Source: Acidobacteriota bacterium (lineage in GTDB: Bacteria; Actinomycetota; Acidimicrobiia; Spongiisociales; UBA5794). From it: DNA of 6,325 bases. A program made the position numbers and the translations under genes. The stretch lies in assembly GCA_004356175.1 (NCBI GenBank), contig SMXV01000076.1, positions 1-6,325 on the forward strand, written 5' to 3'. The first letter of the stretch is position 1; each line of letters starts with the position of its first letter. Positions 4,777-6,325 of this stretch are shown piece after piece. The notes under the pieces are model-generated. The model was not told the origin of the DNA. It was given only the letters and a program-made list of their open reading frames with translations, and made no database searches.

Positions 4777-4789
4777 AGCTGGTGGCACC

Positions 4790-4798
4790 TGATATTGT
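4790..4798 (+). promoter_or_regulatory. predicted extended -10 promoter of dnaG (leaderless)
   Basis: TGATATTGT is an extended -10 (TG, one base, TATTGT fitting TANNNT). Six nt separate it from the GTG start at 4805, so the transcript would begin at the start codon. There is no recognisable -35 and no Shine-Dalgarno; unit B of the repeat occupies the -35 position. Confidence 0.5.
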
Positions 4799-4804
4799 TT
4801 CGTC

Positions 4805-6325
4805 GTGGCGTACTCCAGGGATGACATTGATACTGTCCGTGATAGAACGGATCTTGTTGAGCTGGCTGCAGAGGTGACCAAGATCAAGCGGTCGGGCAGG
4901 TCGACGATGGCTGTGTGTCCGTTTCACTCAGAGAAGACGCCGTCGCTATCAATCGATGGCGCACGAGGTTTGTACCACTGTTTCGGATGCGGTAAGAGTG
5001 GCGACGTCTTTCGGTGGGTGCAAGAGACACAGAACGTTGACTTCGCAGGTGCGGTTGAACTTCTTGCACGTAGAGCGGGCGTGACGCTCACAATCGATCC
5101 GGCCGCGGCGAAGCGCCGAAGCGAGAGGGAGCGACTGGTCGAAGCCACGTCGATCGCCGTCGAGTTTTACACCGACAGGCTCAAGTCCGGTGATGACGCC
5201 GGTTCTGCGCGCGCATACATTCGTTCGCGCGGGTACGAGTCCGATGTTGTTGATCAGTTCTCGCTCGGGTATTCGCCGGACGGATGGGAGGAGCTTGTCC
5301 ACCATCTCAGGGACAGGGGGGTAAAGGACGAAATGATGAAACGGGCAGGGCTCGCGTCAGCGACCAAACGTGGTGGAGTCGTCGACCGTTTTAGGGGCCG
5401 CATCATGTTCCCGATCTACGACCTACGCGGTGACACTGTCGGGTTTGGGGCGAGGGTTCTCGACGGTGACGGACCCAAGTACCTGAACACACCTGAGACC
5501 CCGATCTACCATAAATCCCGGCTGCTCTACGGTCTCAACTGGGCAAAGTCAGACATCGTGAGACAGAATCACTCTGTGGTGGTTGAGGGGTATACCGATG
5601 TGATAGCGATGCATACAGCAGACATGCCCGTCGCGGTTGCCACATGCGGCACCGCCCTTGGAGAGGATCATCTTGATCTTCTCAGACGGTTCTCCGAAAC
5701 TGTTGTGCTTGCGTTCGATGCTGATGAGGCCGGCGTTGGAGCGGCCCTGCGTGGGTTCGAACGATCCGTTCCTGGTGATCTCGACCTGCGCGTCGCGCAG
5801 CTTCCGGAGGGCCGCGACCCGGCAGATGTTGTGCAGGCCGGCGACGCCTCGCTGTTGAGGTCGGCAGTCGATGAGTCGGTTCCCCTGCTGCAGCTACGTA
5901 TCGACGCCGAGTTGGCACGGTTCGACCTCGACGAGTCTGAGGCGCGGTCACGTGCGGTCGAGGCCGCGGCAGCAGTCATCGCATTGCACCCTGACGCTCC
6001 GACTCGACGCGACTATGCACGTTTTGTGTCGCGGATGACGGGGACAGACTCTGCAACGATCGAAGGATTGATAGGCAAGGCTCTCCGTGGACAGTCTCCT
6101 CAAACAGATCAGAGCCGAGACACTCCGCCCGAGCCATCAGAGCTTCAGCACACGAAGCAGTTCCCCTTCGAATTGGAGCTTCTCAGGGCAATGCTGGTGA
6201 ACGACAAACGTCTTGTATCACTCGACTTCGATGTTTCTCTGTTCAGCGACCCGCAGACAATTGAGGCGTTTCCGACCGTTGCAGGGTTGCTCGAAGGACT
6301 CGACGCTGGCACTGTTCCAGAGCTC
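4805..6325 (+). CDS. dnaG: DNA primase DnaG (3' end beyond the window)
   Basis: The frame is open from a GTG at 4805 to the window edge: 507 codons, cut in frame. DnaG makes the RNA primers for replication and docks on the DnaB helicase. In order: the N-terminal CHC2 zinc finger with C38-P-F-H41 and C59-F-G-C62; the GLYHCFGC and FAGAVELLARRAGV segments that follow the family; the catalytic core with DRFRGRIMFPI and PKYLNTPETPIYHKS; the TOPRIM metal site with E261 in VVVEGYTDV, CGTALG, and D305-A-D307 in AFDADEAG; then a helical region, a polar proline-containing linker (about 435-455), and the beginning of the C-terminal helicase-binding domain from about FELELLRAML. All catalytic residues I can check are present. 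The start is favoured by the family-like YSRDDIDTVRDRTDLVELA N-terminus. In many bacteria rpoD follows dnaG, which cannot be seen here. Confidence 0.96.
   Translation, partial: MAYSRDDIDTVRDRTDLVELAAEVTKIKRSGRSTMAVCPFHSEKTPSLSIDGARGLYHCFGCGKSGDVFRWVQETQNVDFAGAVELLARRAGVTLTIDPAAAKRRSERERLVEATSIAVEFYTDRLKSGDDAGSARAYIRSRGYESDVVDQFSLGYSPDGWEELVHHLRDRGVKDEMMKRAGLASATKRGGVVDRFRGRIMFPIYDLRGDTVGFGARVLDGDGPKYLNTPETPIYHKSRLLYGLNWAKSDIVRQNHSVVVEGYTDVIAMHTADMPVAVATCGTALGEDHLDLLRRFSETVVLAFDADEAGVGAALRGFERSVPGDLDLRVAQLPEGRDPADVVQAGDASLLRSAVDESVPLLQLRIDAELARFDLDESEARSRAVEAAAAVIALHPDAPTRRDYARFVSRMTGTDSATIEGLIGKALRGQSPQTDQSRDTPPEPSELQHTKQFPFELELLRAMLVNDKRLVSLDFDVSLFSDPQTIEAFPTVAGLLEGLDAGTVPEL

Noticed and set aside
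4661..4783. CRISPR array or attachment-site interpretation of the tandem repeats
   Set aside because: There are only two imperfect direct units, with a 14-bp interval between cores rather than a normal spacer, no cas genes, no integrase and no tRNA end; a duplicated hairpin element explains it better.
4489..4887. 132-codon minus-strand frame across the micro-ORF, the repeats and the dnaG start
   Set aside because: Its translation is just the tandem repeat read in one frame (VTEPIWR and similar), it crosses the strong stem-loop and the dnaG N-terminus, and it has no family resemblance.

Overview
This looks like a chromosomal housekeeping segment from an actinobacterium with moderately high GC (mid-50s percent by eye). 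The main evidence is the gene order recO - uppS - glyS - dnaG, a recognisable actinobacterial arrangement seen for example in mycobacteria. Supporting points are the single-chain alpha2-type glycyl-tRNA synthetase and several genes whose start codon sits 6-7 nt after a -10-like TANNNT hexamer, as in leaderless transcripts. The exact lineage cannot be fixed from sequence alone; the DnaG N-terminus reminds me of Acidimicrobiia-type primases, but that is only an impression.

Layout. Bases 1-112 hold no gene I can support. Bases 113-927 (minus strand) hold a two-gene unit: a pterin-4a-carbinolamine dehydratase-like protein (first in transcription order) followed after 20 bp by a flavin-reductase-like flavoprotein. 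A 70-bp divergent gap separates this from recO (998-1717, plus), which overlaps uppS (1710-2465) by 8 bp; glyS (2541-3851) follows after 75 bp. RecO works in RecF-pathway DNA repair, UppS makes the polyprenyl-diphosphate lipid carrier for cell-wall synthesis, and GlyRS charges tRNA-Gly.

The glyS-dnaG interval (3852-4804) is the unusual part. It holds a converging Lrp/AsnC-family regulator (3975-4415, minus). Divergent from it is a 27-codon micro-ORF (4506-4589, plus) with a strong ribosome-binding site and a strong stem-loop behind it. Their AT-rich shared control region carries two 22-bp imperfect palindromes. The interval also holds three copies of a hairpin-forming repeat with the apex core ACCCTGGGT. 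One copy, inverted, abuts the glyS stop codon; two are tandem with a 59-bp period just upstream of dnaG. dnaG (4805 to window end) is the replicative primase and runs off the right edge.

The most interesting candidates are the regulator/micro-ORF module with its palindromic operators, and the hairpin repeat family, whose apex is conserved while the stems differ. All functional statements rest on motif recognition by eye; no database search or folding calculation was possible.
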